Shown piece after piece: positions 55,941 through 64,000 of a stretch of 64,000 nucleotides of DNA. This DNA is from Streptomyces sp. V1I1. GTDB lineage: Bacteria; Actinomycetota; Actinomycetes; Streptomycetales; Streptomycetaceae. Both the position numbers and the translations under genes were made by a program. The DNA is taken from contig NZ_JAUSZH010000001.1 of assembly GCF_030817355.1 (NCBI RefSeq), positions 4,563,501-4,627,500 on the forward strand, in the 5' to 3' direction. Under the pieces are notes generated by a model. That model was not told the origin of the DNA. It saw only the letters and a list, made by a program, of their open reading frames with translations, and ran no database searches. Position 1 is the first letter of the stretch, and every line of letters starts with the position of its first letter.

Positions 55941-57455
55941 TCAGGCGTACCGCTCCCTCAACTTGTACTTCAGTACCTTCCGCAGCGTCTCGTTCCGCGG
56001 CAACGCATCCGTGATCTCCAGCTGTTCAGGCAGCTTGTGCACCGAAAGCCCCCGCCCCCGCAGATACTCCGTGACCGCGCCGAGGCTCAACCCCCCGGCG
56101 CCGTCCCGCTGTTCCACCACCACCGCGCACACCCGCTCGCCGCGCTCCGCGTCCGGCAGCCCGATCACAGCCACGTCCGCGATCCCCGTGTGCTCGTGCA
56201 GCAGGTCCTCGATCTCCTTCGCGGAGACGTTCTCGCCCTTGCGGATGATGACGTCCTTGAGCCGGCCGGTGAGGACCAGATGCCCGGACTCGGTGACGTG
56301 TCCCAGGTCGCCGGTGATGAAGAACCCCTCGCCGTCGAAGGCCGCGGCGCTCTGCACCGGATCCAGATAGCCCCGGCAGACGGCCTCGCCGCGCAGCCGC
56401 ACCTCGCCGTTGACGATCCGTATCTCCATGCCCGCCGGCGGCCGTCCCTCCGTCGTGGCGAGGTTGTGCGCGGTGTCGTCGGGCGCGCCCATGGTGATCA
56501 TGGGGACTTCGGTCATGCCGTAGCCGTGGGTGAGTTGGCAGCCCATCTCGCGTACGACGGCGTGGTACATCTCCGGCGGCTTGGGCGCCCCGCCCCCGGC
56601 CAGCAGCCTCAGACTGGGGATCAGCTTGCGCTCCGGCTGTTTGCGCTGCTCGGCGAGGAACATCGAGTAGAACGCGGTGGAGCCGCCCGCGACCGTGACG
56701 CCGTGTCTGCGGTAGCCCTCCAGCGCTTCGGGCAGCGCGAACTGCTCGAACATCACCGCGGGGAAGCCGTACAGCAGCAGCATCACCGTGTAGTCGGGCC
56801 CGGCGATGTGCGCGAAGGGGAAGGCCATCGAGCCGACGTCGTCGGACGACAGGTGCAGCGCGTGCGCGAGGCAGGAGCCGCCCGCGATCAGCGAACGGTC
56901 GGTGTGCAGCACGCCCTTGGGGTCCGATGTGGTGCCCGAGGTCCAGTAGATCCACCGTACGTCCGTACCGGAGGCGGGCGGCGGCGGCAGCACCGCGGGG
57001 TCGGCGTCGGGGAGGGTGTCGTACGCCTCGAAGATCAGCGGCGGTTCGGGGAGTTCCAGCGCGAGACGGCGTGCCATGCCGGTGTGGTCGAAGCCGCGCC
57101 AGGTGCCGGGCACGGCGAAGAAGGCGGCCTTCGACTCCCGTAGCGCGAAGCCGACCTCGCGGTCCCGGTAGAAGGGGATGACCGGCGACTGTACGGCTCC
57201 GACGCGGGCGAGCGCGAAGGAGAGCAGCGCCGTCTCGATCCGCGTGGGCAGCTGCCAGGCGACCACACTGCCGGGCCGTACGCCCAGCTCCCACAGCCCG
57301 GCCGCGACCCGCTCGGAGCGGTCCCGCAGGGCGCCGAAGGTGAGGGCGCGGTCGTCCTGGAGGAGCACGGGCCGGTCCGGGGTGAGGGCCGCCCTGCGCT
57401 GGACGAGTTCCCAGAGTGTGCGCGATTCGCCCAGTGCGTGTGGGGTCTCGGTCAT
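55941..57455 (-). CDS. AMP-binding acyl-CoA ligase (cyclohexanecarboxylate-CoA ligase type)
   Basis: 504 residues. Adenylation motifs: IYWTSGTTSDPKGVLHTDRS (about 170), GGSTAFYSMF, THGYGMTEVPMITMG, EGFFITGDLGHVTESGHLVLTGRLKDVIIRKGENVSAKEIED and the C-terminal NETLRKVLKYKLRE lysine region. Closest in style to medium-chain or cyclohexanecarboxylate ligases. GGAGGG precedes ATG 57455. Divergent from the amidohydrolase gene; both promoters carry similar inverted-repeat boxes (57481-57501 and 57558-57578), so it belongs to the second catabolic cluster. Confidence 0.92.
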   Translation of the reverse strand: MTETPHALGESRTLWELVQRRAALTPDRPVLLQDDRALTFGALRDRSERVAAGLWELGVRPGSVVAWQLPTRIETALLSFALARVGAVQSPVIPFYRDREVGFALRESKAAFFAVPGTWRGFDHTGMARRLALELPEPPLIFEAYDTLPDADPAVLPPPPASGTDVRWIYWTSGTTSDPKGVLHTDRSLIAGGSCLAHALHLSSDDVGSMAFPFAHIAGPDYTVMLLLYGFPAVMFEQFALPEALEGYRRHGVTVAGGSTAFYSMFLAEQRKQPERKLIPSLRLLAGGGAPKPPEMYHAVVREMGCQLTHGYGMTEVPMITMGAPDDTAHNLATTEGRPPAGMEIRIVNGEVRLRGEAVCRGYLDPVQSAAAFDGEGFFITGDLGHVTESGHLVLTGRLKDVIIRKGENVSAKEIEDLLHEHTGIADVAVIGLPDAERGERVCAVVVEQRDGAGGLSLGAVTEYLRGRGLSVHKLPEQLEITDALPRNETLRKVLKYKLRERYA

Positions 57456-57480
57456 GCCCGTATCCCTCCATGGTGGCGCA

Positions 57481-57501
57481 TTCCTGACGGGCAGTCAGAT
57501 C
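57481..57501. promoter_or_regulatory. Shared operator-like box, ligase side
   Basis: 21-bp sequence with half-sites TTCCTGACGGG and AGTCAGATC, 26 bp before the ligase start. It resembles the boxes at 57558-57578 and 62744-62764 (common TGACGG core and CAGA end). Confidence 0.55.
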
Positions 57502-57557
57502 GTGGGAGAGCGTAGGGCTCGCCGCCTTGTCGGTCCAGGGGTGCGGGGCTAGCCTGA

Positions 57558-57578
57558 TTTCTGACGGGTCATCAGAAA
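57558..57578. promoter_or_regulatory. Shared operator-like box, amidohydrolase side
   Basis: Perfect inverted repeat of TTTCTGA and TCAGAAA around CGGGTCA, 18 bp before ATG 57596. Best preserved of the three boxes. Confidence 0.6.
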
Positions 57579-57595
57579 CTGTCGGAGGGGACACC

Positions 57596-58819
57596 ATGAC
57601 CGAACTGCCCCGGATCATCAGCGTCGACGACCATGTGATCGAGCCGGCCCACCTCTTCGAGACCTGGCTGCCCGCCAAGTACCAGGACCGCGGACCCAGG
57701 CCGCTGACCGCGGGCATCGGTGAGCTCGCGTACGTCGCGGGCAAGTACCAGATCACGATGGATCCCGATGGCCCGCCGACCGACTGGTGGATCTACGAGG
57801 ATCTCAAGTTCCCGTACAAGCGCAATATCGCCGCCGTCGGCTTCGACCGCGACGACATGACCCTCGAAGGCATCACCCGCGCGGAGATGCGGCCCGGCTG
57901 CTGGGACCCCACGGAACGCCTCAAGGACATGGACCTCAACCATGTCGAGGCCTCGCTCTGCTTCCCGACCTTCCCGCGCTTCTGTGGGCAGACCTTCGCG
58001 GAGGCGCACGACAAGGAGGTCGCGCTAGCCTGCGTACGCGCCTACAACGACTGGATGGTCGAGGAGTGGTGCGGGGACAGCGGCGGCCGGCTCATCCCGC
58101 TGTGCATCATCCCGCTCTGGAACATCGACCTGGCGGTCGCGGAGATCGAGCGCAACGCCGCGCGCGGTGTGAAGGCCGTGACCTTCTCCGAGATCCCGAC
58201 CCACCTCGGGCTCCCGTCGATCCACTCCGGCTACTGGGACCCGTTCTTCGCGATCTGCCAGGAGACCGGCACGGTCGTGAACATGCACATCGGGTCGTCC
58301 TCCCAGATGCCCGCCGCATCGCCGGACGCGCCGCCCGCCGTGCAGGCGTCGCTCAGCTTCAACAACGCCATGGCCTCGATGATGGACTTCCTCTTCAGCG
58401 GCGTGCTGGTGAAGTTCCCGCGGCTCAAGCTGGCGTACAGCGAGGGCCAGATGGGCTGGATTCCGTACGCCCTGGAGCGCGCCGACGATGTGTGGGCGGA
58501 GCACCGGGCGTGGGGCGGGGTGCGCGACCTCATCCCCGAGCCGCCCTCCACGTACTACTACCGGCAGATGTTCTGCTGCTTCTTCCGCGACAAGCACGGG
58601 ATCGCCTCGCTGGACGTCGTCGGCCGCGACAACGCCACCTTCGAGACCGACTACCCCCATGTCGACTCGACCTTCCCGCACACCAAGGAAGTCGCCCTCG
58701 ACCACATGAAGGGCCTGGACGACGAGACGGTCTACAAGCTGATGCGCGGCAACGCGATCCGCATGCTCGACCTCGACCTCGACCTGGACCGCGATCTGGA
58801 CCTGGGCCTGGACCGGTAG
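57596..58819 (+). CDS. Amidohydrolase family protein (ACMSD-like metal hydrolase)
   Basis: 407 residues. Amidohydrolase-2 TIM barrel: an early DDHVIEP in place of the usual HxH, PLWNIDLAVAEIERNAARGVKAVTFSE, a mid His in VVNMHIGSSSQ, and the late metal Asp in FETDYPHVDS with THIS-type GNAIRMLDL end. The exact reaction is unknown; related proteins sit in sterol and aromatic catabolism clusters. The C-terminal tail DLDLDLDRDLDLGLDR comes from a GACCTS hexamer repeat. Stop overlaps the next start by 1 bp. Confidence 0.88.
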   Translation: MTELPRIISVDDHVIEPAHLFETWLPAKYQDRGPRPLTAGIGELAYVAGKYQITMDPDGPPTDWWIYEDLKFPYKRNIAAVGFDRDDMTLEGITRAEMRPGCWDPTERLKDMDLNHVEASLCFPTFPRFCGQTFAEAHDKEVALACVRAYNDWMVEEWCGDSGGRLIPLCIIPLWNIDLAVAEIERNAARGVKAVTFSEIPTHLGLPSIHSGYWDPFFAICQETGTVVNMHIGSSSQMPAASPDAPPAVQASLSFNNAMASMMDFLFSGVLVKFPRLKLAYSEGQMGWIPYALERADDVWAEHRAWGGVRDLIPEPPSTYYYRQMFCCFFRDKHGIASLDVVGRDNATFETDYPHVDSTFPHTKEVALDHMKGLDDETVYKLMRGNAIRMLDLDLDLDRDLDLGLDR

Positions 58820-59952
58820 TGGACCTCACGTACACCGCCGAGGAGGAGGACTTCCGGGCACGGCTGCGCGAATGGCTGGCCGTGTCGCTGCCGAAGCTGC
58901 CCGCGAAGCCCGGCCCGCTGGACTGGCCCGGGCGGCGTGCGTACGACACCACCTGGCAGCGGATGCTGTACGACGCCGGGTACGGCGAAGTGCACTGGGA
59001 CGCGCCCCCGACCCAGCGGTTGATCTTCCTGGAGGAGACGGAGCTGGCCGGGGCGCCCTATGTCGGCGCGAACTTCGTCGGGCTGCTGCACGCGGGCCCC
59101 ACCATCGCGGCGGAGGGCACGGCCGAGCAGCGCGCCCGCTGGCTGCCGCCCGTGCTGCGCGGCGACGAAGTGTGGTGCCAGGGCTTCAGCGAGCCCGACG
59201 CGGGCTCCGATCTCGCGTCGCTGCGTACAAGGGCCGTCCGGGACGGTGACTCGTACGTCGTCACCGGCTCCAAGATCTGGACCTCGCACGCCGAGGTCGC
59301 CGACTGGTGCGAGCTGCTCGTACGGACCGATACCGAGGCGCCCAAGCACCGCGGCATCACCTGGCTCGCCATGCCGATGGACGCGCCCGGGATCACCGTC
59401 CGGCCGCTGCGGACGCTGGCCGGGTCGGCGGAGTTCGCCGAGATGTTCCTCGACGAGGTCCGGGTGCCGGTCGCGGACCGGGTCGGCCGGGAGAACGACG
59501 GCTGGCGTGTCACCATGGTCACCCTCTCCTTCGAGCGCGGCACCGCTTTCGTCGGCGAGGTCGTCGCCTGCCGCCGCACGCTGGGCGAACTGGCCGCCGC
59601 CGCCCGCGCGAACGGCACCTGGGACGACCCGGTGCTGCGCCGCAGGCTTGGCCGCCTGAATGCCGAGTTCCGCGCCCTGTGGCGGCTCACCCAGTGGAAC
59701 GTCAGCGAGTCCCAGATGACGGGCGGCGTACCCGGCATCGGCGGCTCGGTCTTCAAGCTCCGCTACTCGCACGCACGCCAGGAGCTGTACGACACGGCCG
59801 CCGAGGTACTCGGACCCGACGCCTTCGACCTCGACCGGGAGTGGACCGCGGACCGGCTGTCCTCCCTCTCGTACACCATCGCGGCGGGCACCTCCCAGAT
59901 CCAGCGGAACATCGTCGCCGAGCGGATCCTCGGCCTCCCGAAGGGGCGCTGA
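58819..59952 (+). CDS. Acyl-CoA dehydrogenase, larger subunit type
   Basis: 377 residues. FAD/substrate motifs WCQGFSEPDAGSDLASLRTRAV, GSKIWTSHAEVADWCELLVRT, and the C-terminal ISYTIAAGTSQIQRNIVAERILGLP. Starts at GTG 58819, overlapping the amidohydrolase stop by 1 bp, and its stop overlaps the next dehydrogenase gene. Adjacent pairs of long and short acyl-CoA dehydrogenases form heterotetramers in sterol side-chain degradation, so these two may work as one enzyme. Confidence 0.92.
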   Translation: MDLTYTAEEEDFRARLREWLAVSLPKLPAKPGPLDWPGRRAYDTTWQRMLYDAGYGEVHWDAPPTQRLIFLEETELAGAPYVGANFVGLLHAGPTIAAEGTAEQRARWLPPVLRGDEVWCQGFSEPDAGSDLASLRTRAVRDGDSYVVTGSKIWTSHAEVADWCELLVRTDTEAPKHRGITWLAMPMDAPGITVRPLRTLAGSAEFAEMFLDEVRVPVADRVGRENDGWRVTMVTLSFERGTAFVGEVVACRRTLGELAAAARANGTWDDPVLRRRLGRLNAEFRALWRLTQWNVSESQMTGGVPGIGGSVFKLRYSHARQELYDTAAEVLGPDAFDLDREWTADRLSSLSYTIAAGTSQIQRNIVAERILGLPKGR

Positions 59953-60875
59953 TGGACTTCCAGTTGACGGACGACCAGCGTGCGCTGCAAAGAGGTGTAT
60001 GGGAGCTGCTGGCCGGCCGCTTCGGGCGCGATGCCCTCAGGGCGGCCGTGGACCACGGGGGCAAGGTCGACCGGAAACTGTGGCGGGAGCTGGGCGAGGC
60101 CGGGTTCTTCTCGCTGCGGCTGCCGGAGGAGGGCGGGGTGGGGCTCGGCCTGCCCGAGGCGGTCCTGGTCTTCGAGGAGGCGGGCCGGGCGCTGCTGAAC
60201 GGGCCGCTCGTGGCGACCCATCTGGCCGCGTGCGGCGGGCTGCCGGGCGCTGCGGACGGCACGCGTGTGTTCACCTGCGCCACCCAACTGCGCGGTTTGG
60301 TACCGCATTTCGCCGACTCGGACGCCGTCGTCGACATCCATGGCACCTCGATGCGGGTCCGGTATCCGAAGGACCTGCCGTCGGCCCGGTCCGTACGGTC
60401 CATGGACCCGCTCACTCCGCTGCACCGGATCCCGGGCGGGACGCCGAAGGCCCCGCCGCGCCCGGACGCCGTGCTCCTCACCGCGGCAGAGCAGCTCGGC
60501 AGCGCGGCCCGCACCACCGAGACGGCCGTGCAATACGCCAAGGACCGCCGACAGTTCGGGCAGCCCATCGGCGGCTTCCAGGCAGTCAAGCACCTGTGTG
60601 CCCAGATGCTCGTACGTACGGAGGTGGCCCGCGCCGCCGTCTACGCGGCGGCCGTCACCGAGGACTTCGCCGAGATCGCCGGCGCCAAACTGCTCGCCGA
60701 CGAGGCCGCGGTCCGGGGCGCTCGCGACTGCCTCCAGGTGTACGGCGGAATGGGCTTCACCTGGGAGGCGGACGTGCATCTGCACCTCAAGCGGGCCTGG
60801 CTGCGCGCGCAGATGTGGCTGACCGCGGCGGAGGCGGAGGAGATCCAGGCGGAGGCCTTGGCCTCAGCACTCTGA
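59952..60875 (+). CDS. Acyl-CoA dehydrogenase, short subunit type
   Basis: 307 residues, about 70 shorter than a normal acyl-CoA dehydrogenase. N-domain (MDFQLTDDQRALQRGVWELL), reduced beta domain (residues about 105-165), then the helical C-domain with LTAAEQLGSAARTTETAVQYAKDRRQFGQPIGGFQAVKHLCAQMLV and CLQVYGGMGFTWEADVHLHLKRA. No FAD-loop PDAGS motif in the middle. Directly coupled to the larger partner (overlap TGATG). Suggests a heteromeric enzyme. Confidence 0.88.
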   Translation: MDFQLTDDQRALQRGVWELLAGRFGRDALRAAVDHGGKVDRKLWRELGEAGFFSLRLPEEGGVGLGLPEAVLVFEEAGRALLNGPLVATHLAACGGLPGAADGTRVFTCATQLRGLVPHFADSDAVVDIHGTSMRVRYPKDLPSARSVRSMDPLTPLHRIPGGTPKAPPRPDAVLLTAAEQLGSAARTTETAVQYAKDRRQFGQPIGGFQAVKHLCAQMLVRTEVARAAVYAAAVTEDFAEIAGAKLLADEAAVRGARDCLQVYGGMGFTWEADVHLHLKRAWLRAQMWLTAAEAEEIQAEALASAL

Positions 60876-61288
60876 AGCGTTACCGAGCGTTGACCGGGCG
60901 TGGGGTACGGGCGTCGATACCGGGTTGTGTCCTTCGCGCGACTCGTCACGGCCCGGAGTCGGGGACCTGCTCCGGTACTCTCCGTGGGATGCGAGTGGTT
61001 CCGAGGCAGGGTTGTCACGGTGTTGCCAGTGCGGCGACGCCGGGCCCGGGAATGCGCGCCGTTCACGCGGTGCGCGCGCGTGCTGCGAGCCTCTGTTCGA
61101 CTCCCCGCAACGTGCGTCGCACAGTATGCACCACGAGTACTCCTTCGCGCTGGAATATGCCTGAAGCGCTTGTTGCGGTGACTGTACGTCAACCATGCTG
61201 TCTTGCAAGGGAGTCACGTTCAGTGACCTGGTTGAGGACCTTGTCGAGGCGCGAGGCGATGTGTCCGCCGGTTCGGATGGTGTGAGCG
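60876..61288. other. 413-bp gap before the anti-sigma-type ATPase gene
   Basis: No gene recognised. Short frames exist (for instance from ATG 61195) without ribosome binding sites. The stretch probably holds the promoter and a long 5' leader of the gene at 61289. Confidence 0.3.
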
Positions 61289-61741
61289 GTGCAGGTGCTT
61301 CTGGTTCAGTTGGAAGTCGGGCCCGACCCCGCGGAGGTTGGACGCGCCCGGAGGTGGGCCCGTTCGCGGCTCGCCGGGTCAGGCATAGGGGACGACGAGC
61401 CACTGGCCGACACGCTGATCCTGCTGATCTCGGAGCTGGTCACCAACGCGGTCGTGCACACCGGCTGTCCGGCGGTGCTGCGGATGCTCTTCGGCGCGGG
61501 TGCGGCGGAGGCCGGGACCGTACGGGTGGAGGTCGCCGACATCAGCGCCTGCCCGCCGAAGCCGCGCCACGCCGAGGGTGATGACACCAACGGCCGCGGG
61601 CTCGAGCTGGTCGACGGCCTCGCCGACCGGTGGGGCTGGCAGCCGGAGGGCGCGGGCAAGTCCATCTGGTGCGAGGTGGACAGGGGTGCGCCGGAGGTCG
61701 CGTACGAGCCGGTGGTTCGGGGCTTCGTCACCGCGCCGTAG
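61289..61741 (+). CDS. ATP-binding protein of the RsbW/SpoIIAB-like anti-sigma kinase family
   Basis: 150 residues, HATPase_c_2 fold. N-box ISELVTNAVVHTGCP, degenerate G1 region VEVADISACPPKP, G2-type DDTNGRGLELVDGLADRWGW. Single-domain proteins of this kind are abundant in Streptomyces and act as anti-sigma kinases or have lost kinase activity. An in-frame stop at 61283 forces the start to be GTG 61289 or later. It lies inside the catabolic cluster but has no sequence link to it; co-location may be chance. Confidence 0.88.
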   Translation: MQVLLVQLEVGPDPAEVGRARRWARSRLAGSGIGDDEPLADTLILLISELVTNAVVHTGCPAVLRMLFGAGAAEAGTVRVEVADISACPPKPRHAEGDDTNGRGLELVDGLADRWGWQPEGAGKSIWCEVDRGAPEVAYEPVVRGFVTAP

Positions 61742-61773
61742 GGCGGGGCCTTACAGGATCGCGACGGCGGTTC

Positions 61774-62700
61774 TCACAGGATCGCGACCGGAGCGACGGG
61801 GGTTCCGGTACCGCCGACGAACGGCTCGGGCATCGCGGAGAGCAGGAACGCGTACCGCCTCTCCTCCGCACAGGCTGTGGACAGGCTCTCCAGATTCCAG
61901 TTCTGGCCCTGGAGCATGCCCATCTCGACGAGGTCGAGGGCGTGCACGGGAAGCCAGAGGTTCTCGATCTCCGGCGGGAAGATCTCGAAGGTGAGGGTGT
62001 CGTTCGCGACGGCGGCGACGTCGTGGGCGTTGAACCACTCGGGTGTACGGACGGAGAGCCCTGGCGACGGATATGCGTAGCCGTGCTTGTCGCCGGCCAG
62101 GCAGACCTGGATCTGGCCGGTCCGTACGAGAACGATGTCACCGGCTCGCACGGTGACGCCGCCGAACTCGGCGGCCTCGTCCAGATCCTCGGGGGTGACG
62201 GCGTGGTCGCCGGGCAGCCGGTGGAGACCCTTGGCGCGCGCGACATCGAGGAGCACGCCACGCGAGACGATGTACGGGGCCTTGTCGATGCCGCTGAACC
62301 GGGCGCGGGTGTGGGGAGTGATGGTGTCGGCGGGGCGGCCGTTGTAGATCTTCCCCGAGTGGGAGACATGGGTCAGGGCGTCCCAGTGGGTGGCGGCCTG
62401 AAGTCCCATGGTCACGGCGTCGTCGCTGGTGGCGACCGTGCCGGGGCCGAAGAGCTCCTGGTTGATCTGGACCATGGTGTGGAGGGGGTTGACCCGCCCC
62501 GGAATCATGCCGGTCTGGATGCCGTCCTGGTGGAGCGGCAGCGCGAGGGGGATTCTCCGTCCGCCGCGGACGGCTGTGGCTGCTTCCCGTACCACCTCGT
62601 CGGTGATCAGGTTCAGGGTCCCTATCTCGTCGTCCGCGCCCCAACGCCCCCAGTTGTTCACGCGCTTGGCGATCTCGTGGAACTCGGCCGGGAGTGACAT
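61774..62700 (-). CDS. Cyclase-family protein (metal hydrolase, kynurenine-formamidase-like)
   Basis: 308 residues. The cyclase/formamidase metal motif reads AATHWDALTHVSHSGKIYNG, and DIVLVRTGQIQVCLAGDKHG and IENLWLPVHALDLVEMGMLQGQNWNLESL follow. Members hydrolyse amides, lactones or cyclic intermediates. AGGAGG lies before ATG 62700. Divergent from the SDR gene with an operator-like box between them, so both belong to the second catabolic cluster. Confidence 0.9.
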   Translation of the reverse strand: MSLPAEFHEIAKRVNNWGRWGADDEIGTLNLITDEVVREAATAVRGGRRIPLALPLHQDGIQTGMIPGRVNPLHTMVQINQELFGPGTVATSDDAVTMGLQAATHWDALTHVSHSGKIYNGRPADTITPHTRARFSGIDKAPYIVSRGVLLDVARAKGLHRLPGDHAVTPEDLDEAAEFGGVTVRAGDIVLVRTGQIQVCLAGDKHGYAYPSPGLSVRTPEWFNAHDVAAVANDTLTFEIFPPEIENLWLPVHALDLVEMGMLQGQNWNLESLSTACAEERRYAFLLSAMPEPFVGGTGTPVAPVAIL

Positions 62701-62743
62701 CGGGCCTCCTGGAGCTTGTGCTCAGGTATCTGACTGACCGTAG

Positions 62744-62764
62744 AATCTAACGGTCCGTCAGAAA
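62744..62764. promoter_or_regulatory. Shared operator-like box, cyclase/SDR side
   Basis: AATCTAACGG and CCGTCAGAAA half-sites in the 83-bp gap between the cyclase and SDR starts, 19 bp before the SDR ATG. Matches the boxes at 57481 and 57558. A partial second copy may lie at 62727-62743. Confidence 0.55.
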
Positions 62765-62783
62765 CCGCGGGAAGGGGCCGGAC

Positions 62784-63695
62784 ATGGGGAACTTCTTGGC
62801 AGGCAAGGTCGTCGCCGTGACGGGTGCCGGGCGCGGCATCGGCCGGGCGGTGGCACTGGCCGCTGCGGCGGAGGGGGCGCGGGTCGTCGTCAACGACTAC
62901 GGCGTCTCGATCGAGGGCGGCGAGCCGACGTCGGAGGTCGCGTCGGAGGTCGTCAAGGAGATCGTCGCGGCCGGCGGCGAGGCGGTCGCGGTGGCCGACG
63001 ACATCGCGACGATGGCCGGGGGGCAGCGACTGATCGACGTCGCGCTCGCGGAGTACGGCCGTATCGACGGGGTCGTATGCGTGGCCGGGATCCTGCGTGA
63101 GCGGATGCTCTTCAACATGTCGGAGGAGGAGTGGGACCCGGTCGTGGCCACCCACCTGAAGGGCACCTTCACGGTCTTCCGCGCGGCGTCCGCGGTGATG
63201 CGCAGACAGGGCACGGGCACGCTGATCGGCTTCACCAGCGGTAACCACCAGGGCAGCGTGGCGCAGGCGAACTACTCCGCTGCGAAGGGCGGAATCATCT
63301 CTCTGGTCAGGAGCGCGGCGCTGGGCCTGAACAAGTACGGGGTGACGGCGAACGCGATCGCCCCTGTGGCCCGTACGCGCATGTCCGCGAACGTCCCGAT
63401 GGAGCTGAAGGAGATCGGCGAGCCGGAGGATGTGGCGGCGCTGGTGGTGTACCTGCTCTCCGAACGGGCCCGGGAGGAGCGGATCACGGGCCAGGTCTAC
63501 ACGATCGCCGGCCCGAAGATCGCGGTGTGGGCCCAGCCGAGGGAACTCCGGGCGGGCTACGCGGAGGGTGCATGGACCCCGGAGAAGATCGCGGACTTCC
63601 TGCCGGGAACGGTGGGGGTGGACCCGATGCCGATGCTGGCGCACCTGGAGGAGATGGCGCGGGCGGCGGCGAGGAGGGACCGCCCGAACGGCTAG
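62784..63695 (+). CDS. Short-chain dehydrogenase/reductase
   Basis: 303 residues. NAD(P) motif TGAGRGIGRA, NDYGVSIEGGEPTSEVASEVV (insert seen in 17-beta-hydroxysteroid-dehydrogenase-4-like SDRs), NAG replaced by VAGILRER, catalytic Ser in GFTSGNHQGSVAQANYSAAKGG with the YxxxK pair. C-terminal extension of about 50 residues (RAGYAEGAWTPEKIADFLPG) is typical of SDRs acting on bulky acyl-CoA or sterol substrates. ATG 62784 follows GGAAGGGG. Confidence 0.92.
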   Translation: MGNFLAGKVVAVTGAGRGIGRAVALAAAAEGARVVVNDYGVSIEGGEPTSEVASEVVKEIVAAGGEAVAVADDIATMAGGQRLIDVALAEYGRIDGVVCVAGILRERMLFNMSEEEWDPVVATHLKGTFTVFRAASAVMRRQGTGTLIGFTSGNHQGSVAQANYSAAKGGIISLVRSAALGLNKYGVTANAIAPVARTRMSANVPMELKEIGEPEDVAALVVYLLSERAREERITGQVYTIAGPKIAVWAQPRELRAGYAEGAWTPEKIADFLPGTVGVDPMPMLAHLEEMARAAARRDRPNG

Positions 63696-63699
63696 CCGG

Positions 63700-64000
63700 G
63701 GCTCTGGCCCGGGCCCCGCGCCTCAAACGCCGGCGAGGCTGGATTCGGGGCTCCGCCCCAAACCCCGCGCCTCAATCGCCGGCGAGGCTGGATTTCGCGT
63801 CCGGGACCGCGCCCTCAATCGCCGGCGGAGCTTGATTTGCCCGGGCGGGCTTCAAGTTTCCGCCGGACGGGCGGAAATTCAAGCCCGTTGGGGGTCCCCC
63901 CGGACGAAGTCTGGGGGAGATTGAGGACAACGCCCGAAGGGCGTGCGGGGGTCTGGGGGCTTGCCCCCAGTTCGGGAAGTGGGGGTCCCCCCACGCCCGC
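63700..64000. repeat. Intergenic GC-rich repeat element, copy C
   Basis: After the SDR gene to the window end. Three copies of the GCCTCAA(A/T)CGCCGGCG module in tandem, a FCCGCC/GGCGG stem near 63860, GGGGGTCCCCCC...CTGGGGGAG (about 63890-63918), a GATTGAGGAC box and a further GTGGGGGTCCCCCCAC hairpin at the edge. Same family as copies A and B. Confidence 0.7.

Noticed and set aside
61195..61581. Frame from ATG 61195 as the real start of the anti-sigma-type ATPase
   Set aside because: It is in a different frame from the ATPase motifs, which are read from GTG 61289 after an in-frame stop.

Overview
The window reads as chromosomal core-to-accessory DNA of a Streptomyces-type actinomycete. Coding DNA is very GC-rich and GTG starts are common. 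Genes typically overlap by 4 bp (ATGA/GTGA). The gene content is characteristic: a conservon GTPase, an SSI-type protease inhibitor, an iron regulator with all DmdR1/DtxR metal ligands, HTH-DUF5753/DUF397 pairs, SigB-like sigma/anti-sigma/STAS partners, and GC-rich hairpin repeats between convergent genes. No tRNA, rRNA, insertion sequence, prophage or CRISPR array was recognised.

Layout. 1-4006: orphan CvnD-like GTPase (partial), a long FAD/Fe-S dehydrogenase and a PPOX protein. 4126-7412: a small accessory island on the minus strand (two DUF6879 proteins, an HTH-DUF5753 regulator, DUF397 and small unknowns). 7544-9474: LysR regulator divergent from an EamA exporter. 9552-19904: an eight-gene acyl-CoA catabolic operon (AtuA-like protein, biotin-dependent acyl-CoA carboxylase, acyl-CoA dehydrogenase, CoA ligase, enoyl-CoA hydratase) ending in its probable TetR repressor, with a perfect palindrome in front. 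19969-20278: a cysteine-type leader peptide and a decayed dioxygenase remnant. 20292-25234: citrate synthase, PdxH, an HxlR-peroxiredoxin fusion, a tiny peptide transcription unit and a PAS/GAF protein. 25554-31007: ABC efflux genes divergent from a two-component system. 31105-34973: SIS protein, dmdR1 with its antiparallel adm-type frame, hydrolase, zinc-ribbon protein, SSI inhibitor. 35299-42894: ABC transporter, prim-pol protein, TPR regulator, Pro-rich membrane proteins. 42922-45883: lipoprotein receptor, SCO4402-like protein, PurU.

45897-52633 is the most unusual region: a trypsin-protease/PknG-like-kinase/TPR fusion, a membrane protein (frameshifted here) and a solute-binding lipoprotein in one coupled operon, with a trypco2 gene on the other strand. 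This resembles the mycobacterial PknG-GlnX-GlnH amino-acid sensing operon merged with a trypsin/trypco2 module of the kind described in predicted biological conflict systems.

52671-55769: zinc-finger anti-sigma fused to an MDMPI/DinB-like domain, its sigma factor, a STAS antagonist and a four-EF-hand protein. 55941-63695: a second acyl-CoA catabolic cluster (CoA ligase, amidohydrolase, two adjacent acyl-CoA dehydrogenases, cyclase, SDR). Three of its promoters carry the same inverted-repeat box, so they probably share one repressor not present in this cluster. Repeat elements with strong hairpins sit in the convergent gaps near 25.3 and 55.8 kb and at 63.7-64.0 kb. Related hairpins are inserted in frame in at least three genes.
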